From positions 186,001-250,000 of the forward strand of contig JAEUME010000018.1 in assembly GCA_016793445.1 (NCBI GenBank): DNA of 64,000 nucleotides, given 5' to 3'. Below are positions 1 through 8,819 of the stretch, piece after piece. The notes beneath the pieces are model-generated. The model was not told the DNA's origin. It saw nothing but the letters and a program-made list of their open reading frames with translations, and did no database searches. The position numbers were made by a program, and so were the translations under genes. How positions within the stretch are numbered: position 1 is the first letter of the stretch; the number at the start of each line of letters is the position of its first letter. The stretch comes from Hyphomicrobium sp. (lineage in GTDB: Bacteria; Pseudomonadota; Alphaproteobacteria; Rhizobiales; Hyphomicrobiaceae).

Positions 1-1100
1 GCCGCGTCGATCTCTTGGACTGCACCCAGACCCCACACGCTGAGGTCCGAGCCTGTATTGGCGCCGTCGTTATTCATCAGGTATTCGCCGTAGAACACGG
101 TGTGGCCAAGCGAGGAGAAGCGCTGGCGCAGACCGCCCTTGAAATACCAGGTCGTGGAGTCATCGAAGGCCACTTCATCGGAGTCAAAGCTCCCCCAGTT
201 GGCCAAGCCGAAGAGGCCGGTGCCGATGTGCTGAATGTACAAGCCGGCCTGGATGTATTTCGTCGTATCGATGCCATTGGAGCCCTGGACGTCGAAATCG
301 TCGCTCTCAGAATAGGCGCCGGCGGCCGCGATGCGAAAGCCGGCGAACTCACCTGCGTAGCGCGCTGCGACATCCCAGAAGTCATCCTCGCCCCAGGATG
401 CGGACGCCGAGAAACCGCCAAAGGATGGCGTATCGTAACGCACGGCGTTGAGGGGCACGCCGTTGCAGTCGCCCCAGGTGCAGCCGCCGGCTTGACCCCA
501 GGTGACGTTGGTGAGCAGGCCGGTTGCGGCGTTGCGCACGAAGAAGCCGTTTGCGTCGAATGCAACCCAGTTGGCCGACACGAGCGAGCCCGAGCCGTCG
601 ACCAGCATGGCGGCATTATCGGAGGCTTGGGAGAGCTTGCCGACCGACAGCTTGCCAAGCGTCTCGCTCTTGATGAACCAATAGGACTGGAGTGCGCTGA
701 CGGAGCCGGGGTTGCTGCCATTATTGTTGAACTGATCGAGCGTGAGGCCGTCCGCGCTCAAGGCCTCGAGTTGAAGGACGTAGCCAGCCGACCAGCCCGG
801 GGTGATGTTGGCTTGACCCGAGAACCGGACGTGGCTGCCCAGCGTGTTCCCGATGTCGTGGACGTAGACGTTCTGCTCACCGCCGTCATCCCACCAGGTG
901 ACCTGCTGGTTCACCCAGCCGGAGATTGTAAGGGAGACCTTCCGGTTGCCCTTGCGGGCCGTGGTGGCTTCAAGCTCGGCGACGCGCTCTTCAAGGTCAG
1001 CGCAGCAGTCTCCGCCGAAGTCGGCAGCTTGGGCGTTTGAAGTCAGGCTTCCCGCCAACAGCCCCGCGACTGCCAGCGCACTCAAATGCAACTTCCTCAT
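1..1100 (-). CDS. Rhizobiales-type outer membrane porin (5' part, runs off the left edge)
   Basis: The reading frame opens with ATG at 1100 and stays open to base 1, so about 366 codons are visible and the C-terminus is missing. Residues 1-25 form a Sec signal peptide ending NAQA. The mature start DFGGDCCADLEERVAELEAT is a short coiled-coil followed by KVSLTISGWVNQQV, the typical opening of the alphaproteobacterial Porin_2 family (about 350-500 residues). Alternating aromatic and polar beta-strand segments rich in G, W, Y and N follow. It is a general diffusion porin of the outer membrane. GGAG motifs lie 3 and 9 bases before the start. A run of ten G lies at 1139-1148 in the leader. Family assignment is firm; substrate preference is unknown. 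Confidence 0.9.
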   Translation of the reverse strand, partial: MRKLHLSALAVAGLLAGSLTSNAQAADFGGDCCADLEERVAELEATTARKGNRKVSLTISGWVNQQVTWWDDGGEQNVYVHDIGNTLGSHVRFSGQANITPGWSAGYVLQLEALSADGLTLDQFNNNGSNPGSVSALQSYWFIKSETLGKLSVGKLSQASDNAAMLVDGSGSLVSANWVAFDANGFFVRNAATGLLTNVTWGQAGGCTWGDCNGVPLNAVRYDTPSFGGFSASASWGEDDFWDVAARYAGEFAGFRIAAAGAYSESDDFDVQGSNGIDTTKYIQAGLYIQHIGTGLFGLANWGSFDSDEVAFDDSTTWYFKGGLRQRFSSLGHTVFYGEYLMNNDGANTGSDLSVWGLGAVQEIDA

Positions 1101-1498
1101 GTACTCCAAACTCCGCCTACTACGACTGACGCCTTCGCGGGGGGGGGGCGGCTATCTACGCGCCGCCTGGTCCGGTCTGGTAGTGCCCTCTCGCGTTCCT
1201 TGCTTCTTGCCCAGCCCGCCAGCTGGGGAATGGCGATCTCCCGGCTAAATCGCGAATGCCCGGGCAGTCCCCGAATCACCCAGCGTGGCAATAGCTTAAT
1301 CAAATTGATTGGGAGGCGGAACAGCTACAGGGCAGTTCTCCCCCGCTTTACAACCGCTTAGTGACACAAAAACTACGTTCGAGTGTTGATAACTTCACGT
1401 AATAATTTCAGTTGGTTACGCGAAATATCGGCCCTGCCGCCAGGGCGTTATCCACAGACACCCTTTTGCCCGCCGCTTTTCAAGGATGATGTTGCCCG
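1101..1498. other. Intergenic leader of the porin gene
   Basis: This is the gap between the porin start and the end of the next minus-strand gene. I see no convincing gene in it. It must hold the porin promoter, but no clear -35/-10 pair stands out. The section 1360-1450 is relatively AT-rich. A tract of ten G (1139-1148 on the plus strand, C on the transcript strand) sits about 40 bases before the porin start codon. Confidence 0.5.
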
Positions 1499-1939
1499 TC
1501 ACGGCCGTTGTTGCTTGGCCGGATGGTTCTGGATAAAGCGCCGCGAGGCAAAGGCAAGGAGGACAATCACCAGGGCGGTTGAGTGCGTCATCAACACAAC
1601 CGAAGGTCGCGATTGGAACGTCGCTAGAACGAAGTGCTCGTAAAAAGTATAATGGAACCGGTTAGCCTGCCCATACGTTAGGCGGTACTGCTCATGCATG
1701 GAGTCGACCAGGGTGTAGGCTGTCACGAGCGCGTTGCCGTTAATCCATTCGAACGCGGCGATACCGGCAACGGTCAGTGTCTTGGCGACGACGCTGAGGG
1801 TTTCCACTGCGTGATCATACAGGAGCAGCAACGCAAAGATCGCGATGTGAACGGACACGAAGAACTGCCAAAGAAAATCGATCTGGCTACGCACATCCAT
1901 GATCGCCTGGATGAGCGCCTCTTCCGATGGACCAGCCAC
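1499..1939 (-). CDS. Orphan membrane protein, 146 aa
   Basis: I do not recognise the family. The start is GTG at 1939 with GGAG seven bases upstream. An acidic N-terminus (MAGPSEEALIQAIMDVRSQI) leads into hydrophobic segments at roughly residues 23-42 (FLWQFFVSVHIAIFALLLLY), 50-75 and 112-131 (VVLMTHSTALVIVLLAFAS), and the C-terminus is basic (RRFIQNHPAKQQRP). This is probably an inner-membrane protein with three spans. It stands alone between the porin and opgG, with no partner overlapping it. Residue composition and the ribosome binding site argue that it is real; function cannot be assigned. Confidence 0.6.
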   Translation of the reverse strand: MAGPSEEALIQAIMDVRSQIDFLWQFFVSVHIAIFALLLLYDHAVETLSVVAKTLTVAGIAAFEWINGNALVTAYTLVDSMHEQYRLTYGQANRFHYTFYEHFVLATFQSRPSVVLMTHSTALVIVLLAFASRRFIQNHPAKQQRP

Positions 1940-2218
1940 GGGACACTCCTACGGTTATTCCACCCTCGCGGCCACCTTAGCCCACCCTGTCGGCAGTGCC
2001 ATCACTCCTCCGCGGCCTTTTGCCAGAGCAAGCCTGCCAAGGGCGCCGATGCAACACCTAAAGCACCCAGAGCTTAACCATCCCGGAGCCAGCCACATTG
2101 GAGCCAACTCCCTTGGGGCCATGAGAAAAAACGCCACATTCGATTGTTACGCGCACTTCCTGCGGGGTGATGTATTGGTTGGTCTGCACCAAACAATTCG
2201 GGTTTCCGGCAACCGCCG

Positions 2219-3841
2219 ATGTCGGTGAAGGTGGCAGCAAACGGCATGCATGATCAGGGGATGGACCGCCGTGCGGTCCTGGAGTCGGCGCTCACCTGGG
2301 CGGCGCTGATGGCAGCAGTGCGCGATGTGGCGCGCTTTGGCCTGTCGAGTGAGGCATGGGCGGCGGACGAGGCCGCACCCTCCGGCGGCGGGACCGAGCC
2401 GCCTGCTGCCTCCAAGCCGTTTTCCTCCGATGCGATAAAAGAGATGGCGCACCGTCTGGCAGCCACGGACTTCAGCCAGCCCACGATCGAGCTGCCGGCG
2501 CCGTTCAACAAACTCTCTTACGATCAGTATCGCGATATCCGTTTCAAACCCGAACAGGCGATCTGGCGGGGCGAAAAGCTCGATCTGGAGATTCAGCTTT
2601 TTCCGCTTGGCTGGCTCTACGACATGCCGGTCGAGATCTGGCTGGTGGAAAACGGACAGGCGCGCAAGCTCACGGCGGACAGCAAGCTGTTCACGCTCGG
2701 GCCGCTCGTTGGCAACGGGCCCGACAATGCACCGTTCGGCTTTTCGGGCTTCCGAATCCATGGCCCCATCAATCGCGCCGACTATCTTGACGAGTACGTC
2801 GTGTTTCAGGGCGCGAGCTATCTGCGCGCCGTTGGACGCGGTGAGAACTACGGCGCCTCCGCGCGCGGTCTGGCTATCAATACGGCGCGCGCGGGCGGCG
2901 AGGAGTTTCCGTATTTCCGCGGGTTCTGGATCGAGAAGCCAACCGCGGGGCAGGCCGGGATCATCGTGCACGCGCTGCTCGACAGTTCCTCGCTTGCGGG
3001 TGCCTTCCGGTTCCTCATTGAGCCGGGCGAAACGACGCTGATGGATGTCGACGTAACGCTTTTCACGCGTAAGAACATCCCGCACATCGGGTATGCGCCT
3101 TTGACGAGCATGTACTTGACGAGCCCGGCCAACCTGCGCCGGCTCAACGATTTCCGCCCCTCCGTTCATGACAGCGACGGGCTTGCGGTGTTCAACGGCA
3201 GCGGCGAGAGGCTGTGGCGTCCGCTCATCAATCACAAGACGCTTCAGATCAGCGCCTTCGTCGACAAGGATCCCAAGGGGTTCGGATTGGCGCAGCGCCA
3301 GCGGGACTTTCATGCCTACGAGGACCTGGAGGCGCATTATGAGCGCCGCCCGACGGTTTGGGTCGAGCCCAAGGGCGCGTGGGGCGAGGGTGTCATCGAG
3401 CTGATAGAAATTCCTGTTGATGTGGAGATCCACGACAACATCGTCGTCTTCTGGAAGCCCGCGAAGGCACTCGAAGCAGGTGCGCAGTACGATTTTTCCT
3501 ATCGCCTCAACTGGGGCGAAGCAGTGCCGGCCGCCTGGAGCGGCGCCTGGGTGGCGGCTACCCGCGTGGGCCAGGCCAAGACGGCAGGTAGTACATTGTT
3601 TGTCATAGATTTTGCCGGGCCGGCGGTGAAAGATCTGCGCGACATGCCGGTCTGCGATCTGACCCAGAATGCCGGTCAAACGTCGAATATCGTTGTGCAG
3701 AGAAACCCGGAAATTTCGGGCATCCGGGTGAGTTTTGAATTGAACCCGGACGGGGCCGAACTCGTTGAGTTGAGGTGCGCATTGAAGGCGGGGGATCAGT
3801 GGATTTCTGAAAGCTGGATGTACCGATGGACCAAGCCGTAA
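2219..3841 (+). CDS. opgG: Periplasmic glucan biosynthesis protein OpgG (MdoG)
   Basis: OpgG acts in the periplasm on the beta-glucan backbone extruded by OpgH to give osmoregulated periplasmic glucans. The 540-residue product carries family hallmarks: FNKLSYDQYRDIRF (about 98-111), the YGASARGLAI segment, HDSDGLAVFNGSGERLWRPL and a C-terminal immunoglobulin-like domain. The N-terminus contains MDRRAVLESALTWAALMAAV, a twin-arginine-like signal. ATG at 2261 would put the RR pair at the extreme N-terminus; ATG at 2219 or 2246 are alternatives, and none has an ideal ribosome site. The stop overlaps the start of opgH by 16 bases, so the two are co-translated. A related OpgD-like gene is at 23436. 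Confidence 0.93.
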   Translation: MSVKVAANGMHDQGMDRRAVLESALTWAALMAAVRDVARFGLSSEAWAADEAAPSGGGTEPPAASKPFSSDAIKEMAHRLAATDFSQPTIELPAPFNKLSYDQYRDIRFKPEQAIWRGEKLDLEIQLFPLGWLYDMPVEIWLVENGQARKLTADSKLFTLGPLVGNGPDNAPFGFSGFRIHGPINRADYLDEYVVFQGASYLRAVGRGENYGASARGLAINTARAGGEEFPYFRGFWIEKPTAGQAGIIVHALLDSSSLAGAFRFLIEPGETTLMDVDVTLFTRKNIPHIGYAPLTSMYLTSPANLRRLNDFRPSVHDSDGLAVFNGSGERLWRPLINHKTLQISAFVDKDPKGFGLAQRQRDFHAYEDLEAHYERRPTVWVEPKGAWGEGVIELIEIPVDVEIHDNIVVFWKPAKALEAGAQYDFSYRLNWGEAVPAAWSGAWVAATRVGQAKTAGSTLFVIDFAGPAVKDLRDMPVCDLTQNAGQTSNIVVQRNPEISGIRVSFELNPDGAELVELRCALKAGDQWISESWMYRWTKP

Positions 3842-5778
3842 ACGAAAACTTCAAAGGTTCGCTTCCGGTCCGTGAGGCTCACGACGTGGGCTTTGCGCAT
3901 TTGCCTGAGCCTGCGCCCCTGATGATGCCGGAGCAGGACTTCTCGCAAGTCCTTGCGCAGGCTGCTGAACCACGCAGGCGGGTTTACTGGGTCCCGCGTG
4001 CGGCGGTGTTTGCCGGTGCAGGCGTTCTTACCGCCGCGTTCGCGTCCGAGCTCTTTTCTATTTTGGCCTTCGGCCAGATGACGCCGCTTCAGTTCGTGTT
4101 TCTGGTGCTCTCGACAATTGCTTTCGGCTGGATCGCACTAGGTTCTCTCAGCGCCGCCTTGGGTTTTCTGCCGCTGTTTGCCGGGGAAGATGCCTCGACG
4201 ATCGGTCCGCGCAAGACGTCGCGTCCGCTTGTCACGCGCACCGCGTTGCTGTTTCCCGTCTATCATGAAGATCCTTCGCGCATCGCCGGCACCATCGAAG
4301 CCATGGCGCGCGCGCTCAACCGGCTCGCGCCGCCGGCCGCATTCGATATCTTCGTGTTGTCGGATACACGTGGAGCGCAAGACGGCGCGCACGAGGATGT
4401 CGCCTACAGAGCGCTCCAGAAGGAGCTCTCCGGCACCGTTGCCCTCTACTATCGGCGGCGGCGCGACAACACGCATCGCAAGGCGGGCAATATCGCCGAC
4501 TGGATAGAGCGGTTCGGCGCGGCCTACGATCATTTCGTCATTCTCGACGCCGACAGTGTCATGTCGGCGGAAACGCTGATCGCTCTTGCGGGAGCCATGG
4601 AGGACGAGCAGAAGGCCGGCCTCATTCAGACCGTGCCGCGCCTTGTCGGCGGACGCACGCTGCTCCAGCATCTCACGCAGTTCGCGTCATCGGTCTACGG
4701 CCCCTCGGTTGCCTCCGGTATCGCGTTCTGGCATCGCGACCAGGGCAACTATTGGGGTCATAACGCCATCATCCGCACCGCCGCCTTCGCGTCCTCAGCC
4801 GGCTTGCCGGAGCTGTCGGGCCGCAAACCCTTCGGGGGCCACATCCTGTCTCATGACTTCGTCGAGGCCGTGCTGCTGCAGCGCGCCGGATGGGGCGTGC
4901 ACATGATGCCGACCATCGAAGGCTCCTACGAGGGCCAGCCACCCAACATCGTCGACGTCGTGGTGCGCGACCGGCGGTGGGCGCAAGGCAACCTCCAGCA
5001 TCTGGCCATCGTCGGCCAAGCAGGACTGACGGCCATGGGCCGCGTGCATCTGGGCATGGGCGCGGCCTCCTATCTCATCTCGGGCGTCTGGGCGCTGTCG
5101 CTGGCGGTCGGCATCGTGCTCGCCCTGCAGGGCGGCCAGTTCATCCCGAGCTATTTCGAGGACTCCAAGACGCTGTTCCCGATCTGGCCGATCATCGATC
5201 CGGGTGCGGCCCTCAGGCTGTTCATGGCGACCCTCGGCGTCGTGTTCCTGCCCAAGCTGCTGGGTTGGGTGCTCGAGCTGAAGCGCGCGCGGATCGTGCG
5301 CAGCCCGCTCCACGCCGTTCGCAGCACCGTAGGCGTCGTCTATGAAACCATCTTTTCCATGCTGATTGCGCCGATCCTGATGATCACCCAGACGGTGGGC
5401 GCAATCCAGATTTTCGCTGGCCTCGACTCCGGCTGGAAAGCGCAGAAGCGCGATGATGGCGCTTTGAGCTTTTATGAGGCGATGGACTTCGCGCGCCTTC
5501 ACACGCTGATTGGCGCGCTGGTTGCCGTGATTGCCTGGAAGGTATCGCCGGGTCTGCTGGTGTGGATGGCGCCTGTGGTTGCCGGTTTGCTGCTTGCCGG
5601 ACCCGTGAGCTGGCTGACGGCGCGTCCAGCCGGTGCGTTCTCGCGTTGGGCCTTGGCCACGCGCGAGGAGATGGCGCCGCCTGAGATCATCGTGGAAGGG
5701 GAACGGGCGGCCGACGCTTGGCGCAGCCGTCTATCGCCCGCGAACAATGACAACGCCGGTTTGCAGGCAGCGGCGTGA
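3826..5778 (+). CDS. opgH: Glucan glucosyltransferase OpgH (MdoH)
   Basis: This inner-membrane GT2 processive glycosyltransferase polymerises and exports the backbone of osmoregulated periplasmic glucans from UDP-glucose. The 650-residue protein has two N-terminal membrane spans (about 58-80 and 90-118), a cytoplasmic GT-A domain with the DAD metal site at 241-243 and the RRWAQGNLQ acceptor/product motif at 383-391, then further C-terminal spans (about 405-425, 465-490, 520-545, 575-605). It is shorter than E. coli OpgH (847 residues), mainly in the N-terminal cytoplasmic region, as is usual in alphaproteobacteria. It overlaps opgG by 16 bases and converges on ycjF with only 10 bases between. 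Confidence 0.94.
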   Translation: MDQAVNENFKGSLPVREAHDVGFAHLPEPAPLMMPEQDFSQVLAQAAEPRRRVYWVPRAAVFAGAGVLTAAFASELFSILAFGQMTPLQFVFLVLSTIAFGWIALGSLSAALGFLPLFAGEDASTIGPRKTSRPLVTRTALLFPVYHEDPSRIAGTIEAMARALNRLAPPAAFDIFVLSDTRGAQDGAHEDVAYRALQKELSGTVALYYRRRRDNTHRKAGNIADWIERFGAAYDHFVILDADSVMSAETLIALAGAMEDEQKAGLIQTVPRLVGGRTLLQHLTQFASSVYGPSVASGIAFWHRDQGNYWGHNAIIRTAAFASSAGLPELSGRKPFGGHILSHDFVEAVLLQRAGWGVHMMPTIEGSYEGQPPNIVDVVVRDRRWAQGNLQHLAIVGQAGLTAMGRVHLGMGAASYLISGVWALSLAVGIVLALQGGQFIPSYFEDSKTLFPIWPIIDPGAALRLFMATLGVVFLPKLLGWVLELKRARIVRSPLHAVRSTVGVVYETIFSMLIAPILMITQTVGAIQIFAGLDSGWKAQKRDDGALSFYEAMDFARLHTLIGALVAVIAWKVSPGLLVWMAPVVAGLLLAGPVSWLTARPAGAFSRWALATREEMAPPEIIVEGERAADAWRSRLSPANNDNAGLQAAA

Positions 5779-5788
5779 GGACTTCCCT

Positions 5789-6865
5789 TTAACGCAACGG
5801 TGTGCCGTCCTCGGAGGGCGCACTTGCACCGCGGCCGGAGCGCAGCGAGCGCATCAGCTCGGAGAAGATTTCGCGCACGCGCACAGGCTCGGTGTCGAGG
5901 AAAGGTGCGGGCCGCGTCACCTCGATGGCCGCCACGCCAAGCCGTGCCGTCAGCGCGCCGTTGAACGCGCCTTCGCCGAGCCGTCGCGAAAGCCGCCGCA
6001 GCGCATCCTGGCCCAGGAACTGCCCCAGAAGATCGTCCGTCATTGCAAGTCCGCCGGTCGCGATGATGTGGGTGATGACGAGACGCCCAAGCCGCAGCGC
6101 ACCCATGACGCCGGGCCTGCCGCCATAAAGCCCCGCCAGTGCGCGAAACATGCGCACGTTCTCCACCATCACGTAGGCCATGGCGATCCAGGGCATGGGG
6201 GAGAGCGCGGTGACGGTTGCAACACGTTTTGACGATCGCAGCACGACGCGGCGCGCTTCCTCATCAATGGGTCCCAGCAGCTCGCGGTCGGCGAGGCGCA
6301 ACAGATCGCCCGGCGCCAAAACGTCACCCGCGTGCTCCTTGAGGCGCGCCAATCCCCATTTGAGATCGCTGCGCCCGGCGTAATGATGGGCAAGCTCTTG
6401 GACAACCTCGCGCTCCCGCGTCATGTCAGCGGAAGCTTGCACGTCGCGGATTGATTTTCGCAGCCTGGCCAGCCGCGCCAGCCGGCGCAGGCCCCACAAC
6501 TCCTTCACCACGATGATCACTGCCGACAGCGCGATCAGGCTCATCAAGGCGAATGCAACCCAGCCGATCCAGTCCTGCCGCTCCAGCGCGACGGTGACGA
6601 AGCGCGTGAACCAAAGGCCTGCGGCGAGCGAGGCAAGCGCCGCCATCGCCGACAGCATGAGACTGCCCCAGCGGATACCACGTGCAAGATCGGTACGCGT
6701 GATCCCGCGTGGCAGGGCTTCGGCAGAAGGCGATGCGCGTTGCGATGGGGGGAGCGCGTCGGCAGGCAATTCCAGTTCGCGCGCGTGCGCGACAGCGGGA
6801 TCATCCATGCGGAAGCTGCGCGGGGCGCGCGGCTTGTCTTCGTAAGGGCCGCCGGCGTTCGTCAT
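5789..6865 (-). CDS. ycjF: YcjF family membrane protein (TIGR01620/UPF0283)
   Basis: This 358-residue protein has a hydrophilic Pro/Ala-rich N-terminus, two adjacent membrane spans (about 70-92 and 102-122), and a long C-terminal DUF697-like domain with helical hydrophobic patches. In the family the gene almost always follows ycjX; here its ATG overlaps the ycjX stop (ATGA, 6862-6865), so the pair is translationally coupled. In enterobacteria ycjX-ycjF belong to heat/phage-shock responses, but the biochemical role is not known. The ATG at 6865 is the only sensible start. Confidence 0.88.
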   Translation of the reverse strand: MTNAGGPYEDKPRAPRSFRMDDPAVAHARELELPADALPPSQRASPSAEALPRGITRTDLARGIRWGSLMLSAMAALASLAAGLWFTRFVTVALERQDWIGWVAFALMSLIALSAVIIVVKELWGLRRLARLARLRKSIRDVQASADMTREREVVQELAHHYAGRSDLKWGLARLKEHAGDVLAPGDLLRLADRELLGPIDEEARRVVLRSSKRVATVTALSPMPWIAMAYVMVENVRMFRALAGLYGGRPGVMGALRLGRLVITHIIATGGLAMTDDLLGQFLGQDALRRLSRRLGEGAFNGALTARLGVAAIEVTRPAPFLDTEPVRVREIFSELMRSLRSGRGASAPSEDGTPLR

Positions 6866-8325
6866 GCGAGGTCCTCGGCAAGGAGAAAGTCGAGCGCGCG
6901 GTCAAGGCGGATGTGCGGGAGCGCCGGCGTCGCCACGTCGTTGCTCTTGGCCCTCAGGCGCGGCGGCTCGAAACGGACGAGTTGGAAGGAGGCAGTCTTG
7001 GCAATGCGTGCTGCGTCGAGCGCGGCGCGCGGGTCGGCGGGCAGGTCGCCGGGGAAGATGGCGGCTTCTTCAGTGCCATCGTAGACGTGATCGCCGATGC
7101 GCTCACCCGCCAGCGGGATGCCTTTGAGGCACGGCAGGGTTTCGGCGCCAGTTTTCACCATGGTCTCCCGCGTAGCGCGCAGCGCGGAGAGCGCCAGCGC
7201 CGCCGTGCCAGCGCCTTCCGTATCCGCGCGTTTGGCGGCTTGTTCGACGATAAGAGCCAGAATGGCCGCCAGGCGGTCGTGGCTGGACGCCGGCAGATGG
7301 TCGGCCTTGGTCGCGGCAAACAGCACCTTCTCGATACGCCGCCCCATGATCATCGACAGCCAGCTGTTCACTCCCGGCCGGAAGGCCTTCAACACGCCCT
7401 CCATGGCACGATCGAGATCGCGCACGGCATCCGCGCCGTGCCCAAGCGCGCCAAGCACGTCGACCAATACGATCTGGCGGTCGATGCGCGAGAAGTGATC
7501 CTTGAAGAAGGGGCGCACGACCTGCGCCTTGTAGCTCTCGTAGCGCCGCATCATCATGGCCGCGAGCGAACCTCGCGGGGGAGACGACTGCACCGTGAGC
7601 GGCATGGGAAAGAACGTGAGCAGCGGCGAGCCGTCGAGATCGCCCGGCATCAGAAAGCGGCCTGGCGCGAGCGTCGATTGGGACTCGCTGTCACGGCACG
7701 CCCGCAGATAGGTGGTGAAGAGCTGCGCGCCGTTCAGCGCAATGGTTTCGTCGGCCGCGCCTGCGGGATCGGTTCCGGCCAGAAAATCGAGCAGCGGCTT
7801 GGCGCGCTCGGCCCGGCGCGGATCACGCGCAAGAGCGAGGGCTTCGCGCGAGAACTCCGCATAACTCTGAGCGAGCAGCGGCAAGTCGATGAGCCACTCA
7901 CCGGGATAATCGACGATATCGAGATGCAACTTGGACAACCCGAACAGACGCTTCAGCGTCGAGCCCGATTGGTACTCGATGGTGACGCGCAATTCCGACA
8001 CCCGCCGCGTGCTTTCCGGCCAGCGCGGCGGCGTGGCCTCCAGATGGGCCATATGGGCTTCGTAGTCGAAGCGGGGCACCGCATCGTCAGGCTGAGGCTC
8101 GAGATAGGCACGCACGATGCGCCCTTCGGCATCCGGGACGAAGAATGGTAGCCGACCGCCGCTTGTCAGGTTGCGCACCAGCGCGGTGATGAACACGGTC
8201 TTGCCCGAGCGCGACAAGCCGGTGACGCCAAGGCGCACCGAGGGCGTCAGATAATCCGAAATAAACGATCGGGCGTCCTGCAACAGATCGGGGAGTTGGG
8301 AGGAGGTGGAGACGGGAGTGCTCAA
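6862..8325 (-). CDS. ycjX: YcjX family P-loop GTPase-like protein (DUF463)
   Basis: This 487-residue predicted nucleotide-binding protein has a Walker A motif GLSRSGKT at residues 36-43 and the DYPGEWL segment typical of DUF463, followed by the family's long alpha-helical region. The family is linked to envelope and heat stress, and its enzymatic role is unproven. The start appears to be TTG at 8325 (residues MSTPVSTSSQLPD), since no ATG precedes the conserved part. It is co-transcribed with ycjF through an ATGA overlap. A terminator-like hairpin (8344-8372) separates it from the small peptide gene upstream. Confidence 0.88.
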   Translation of the reverse strand: MSTPVSTSSQLPDLLQDARSFISDYLTPSVRLGVTGLSRSGKTVFITALVRNLTSGGRLPFFVPDAEGRIVRAYLEPQPDDAVPRFDYEAHMAHLEATPPRWPESTRRVSELRVTIEYQSGSTLKRLFGLSKLHLDIVDYPGEWLIDLPLLAQSYAEFSREALALARDPRRAERAKPLLDFLAGTDPAGAADETIALNGAQLFTTYLRACRDSESQSTLAPGRFLMPGDLDGSPLLTFFPMPLTVQSSPPRGSLAAMMMRRYESYKAQVVRPFFKDHFSRIDRQIVLVDVLGALGHGADAVRDLDRAMEGVLKAFRPGVNSWLSMIMGRRIEKVLFAATKADHLPASSHDRLAAILALIVEQAAKRADTEGAGTAALALSALRATRETMVKTGAETLPCLKGIPLAGERIGDHVYDGTEEAAIFPGDLPADPRAALDAARIAKTASFQLVRFEPPRLRAKSNDVATPALPHIRLDRALDFLLAEDLA

Positions 8326-8343
8326 GGTTCAGCGCCAGAAATC

Positions 8344-8372
8344 AAAAAGGGGAACCGGACTAGTCCCCCTTA
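8344..8372 (-). terminator. Intrinsic terminator downstream of the 28-aa peptide gene
   Basis: On the minus strand the sequence AAGGGG pairs with CCCCTT across a loop that contains the palindrome GACTAGTC, and the descending arm runs straight into TTTTTG. This fits a Rho-independent terminator for the peptide gene ending at 8475. It would also isolate ycjX transcription. Confidence 0.6.
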
Positions 8373-8474
8373 AGTGGCGTATGTACTGATCGAGAGCAAG
8401 GCCGCGGGCCTCTTCGTTGGTCAGGCGCACGCTTCTCCACTGGGCGCGCTGAGTGTTCAATCCGAACCCAGCCG

Positions 8475-8561
8475 TCAGGCGACGAAGGCGACGACGATAC
8501 CGGCGGCGATGACGGTTATGCCCATCAGCATGATAACGCCGCTTCTCACAAATTCCGGCAT
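8475..8561 (-). CDS. 28-residue single-span membrane peptide
   Basis: A very short ORF encodes MPEFVRSGVIMLMGITVIAA followed by GIVVAFVA and TGA. ATG at 8561 is preceded by CAGGAG at an ideal spacing of six to seven bases, and a hairpin-plus-T terminator follows about 100 bases after the stop. Residues 8-28 form one hydrophobic helix with a short charged N-terminus, so it should insert in the inner membrane. I do not know a family. The good ribosome site and dedicated terminator make it more than a chance ORF, but conservation has not been tested. Confidence 0.5.
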   Translation of the reverse strand: MPEFVRSGVIMLMGITVIAAGIVVAFVA

Positions 8562-8819
8562 GACCCACTCCTGAAGGTCGATGTGGGCCACCCTAAGGGG
8601 ACCCAAAAGCATCCAAACTGGAGGTACATTACCTCCAAGGCATTGAACGAAGCCTGAAGCCGCCATTCATTTATTATTCATGTTGGTGCGCGCAGCGGCA
8701 TGCTTAGGGCGCTAAAGCGACCCATCCCGGGCAGTTTGTCGCGAATTGAGCTTTCTCGATAGGTGGCGGCACGGCTTTGGAACTGACGTGGGTCCCTAGG
8801 GCCACAGCCGCGTTGGCCG

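Noticed and set aside
15..1040. Long open frame on the plus strand opposite the porin
   Set aside because: The minus strand carries a clear porin with signal peptide; the plus-strand translation has no recognisable domain and mirrors the codon bias of the real gene.
2147..3679. 510-codon open frame antisense to opgG
   Set aside because: Shadow of a GC-rich gene; the product is Arg/His-rich with no family features.
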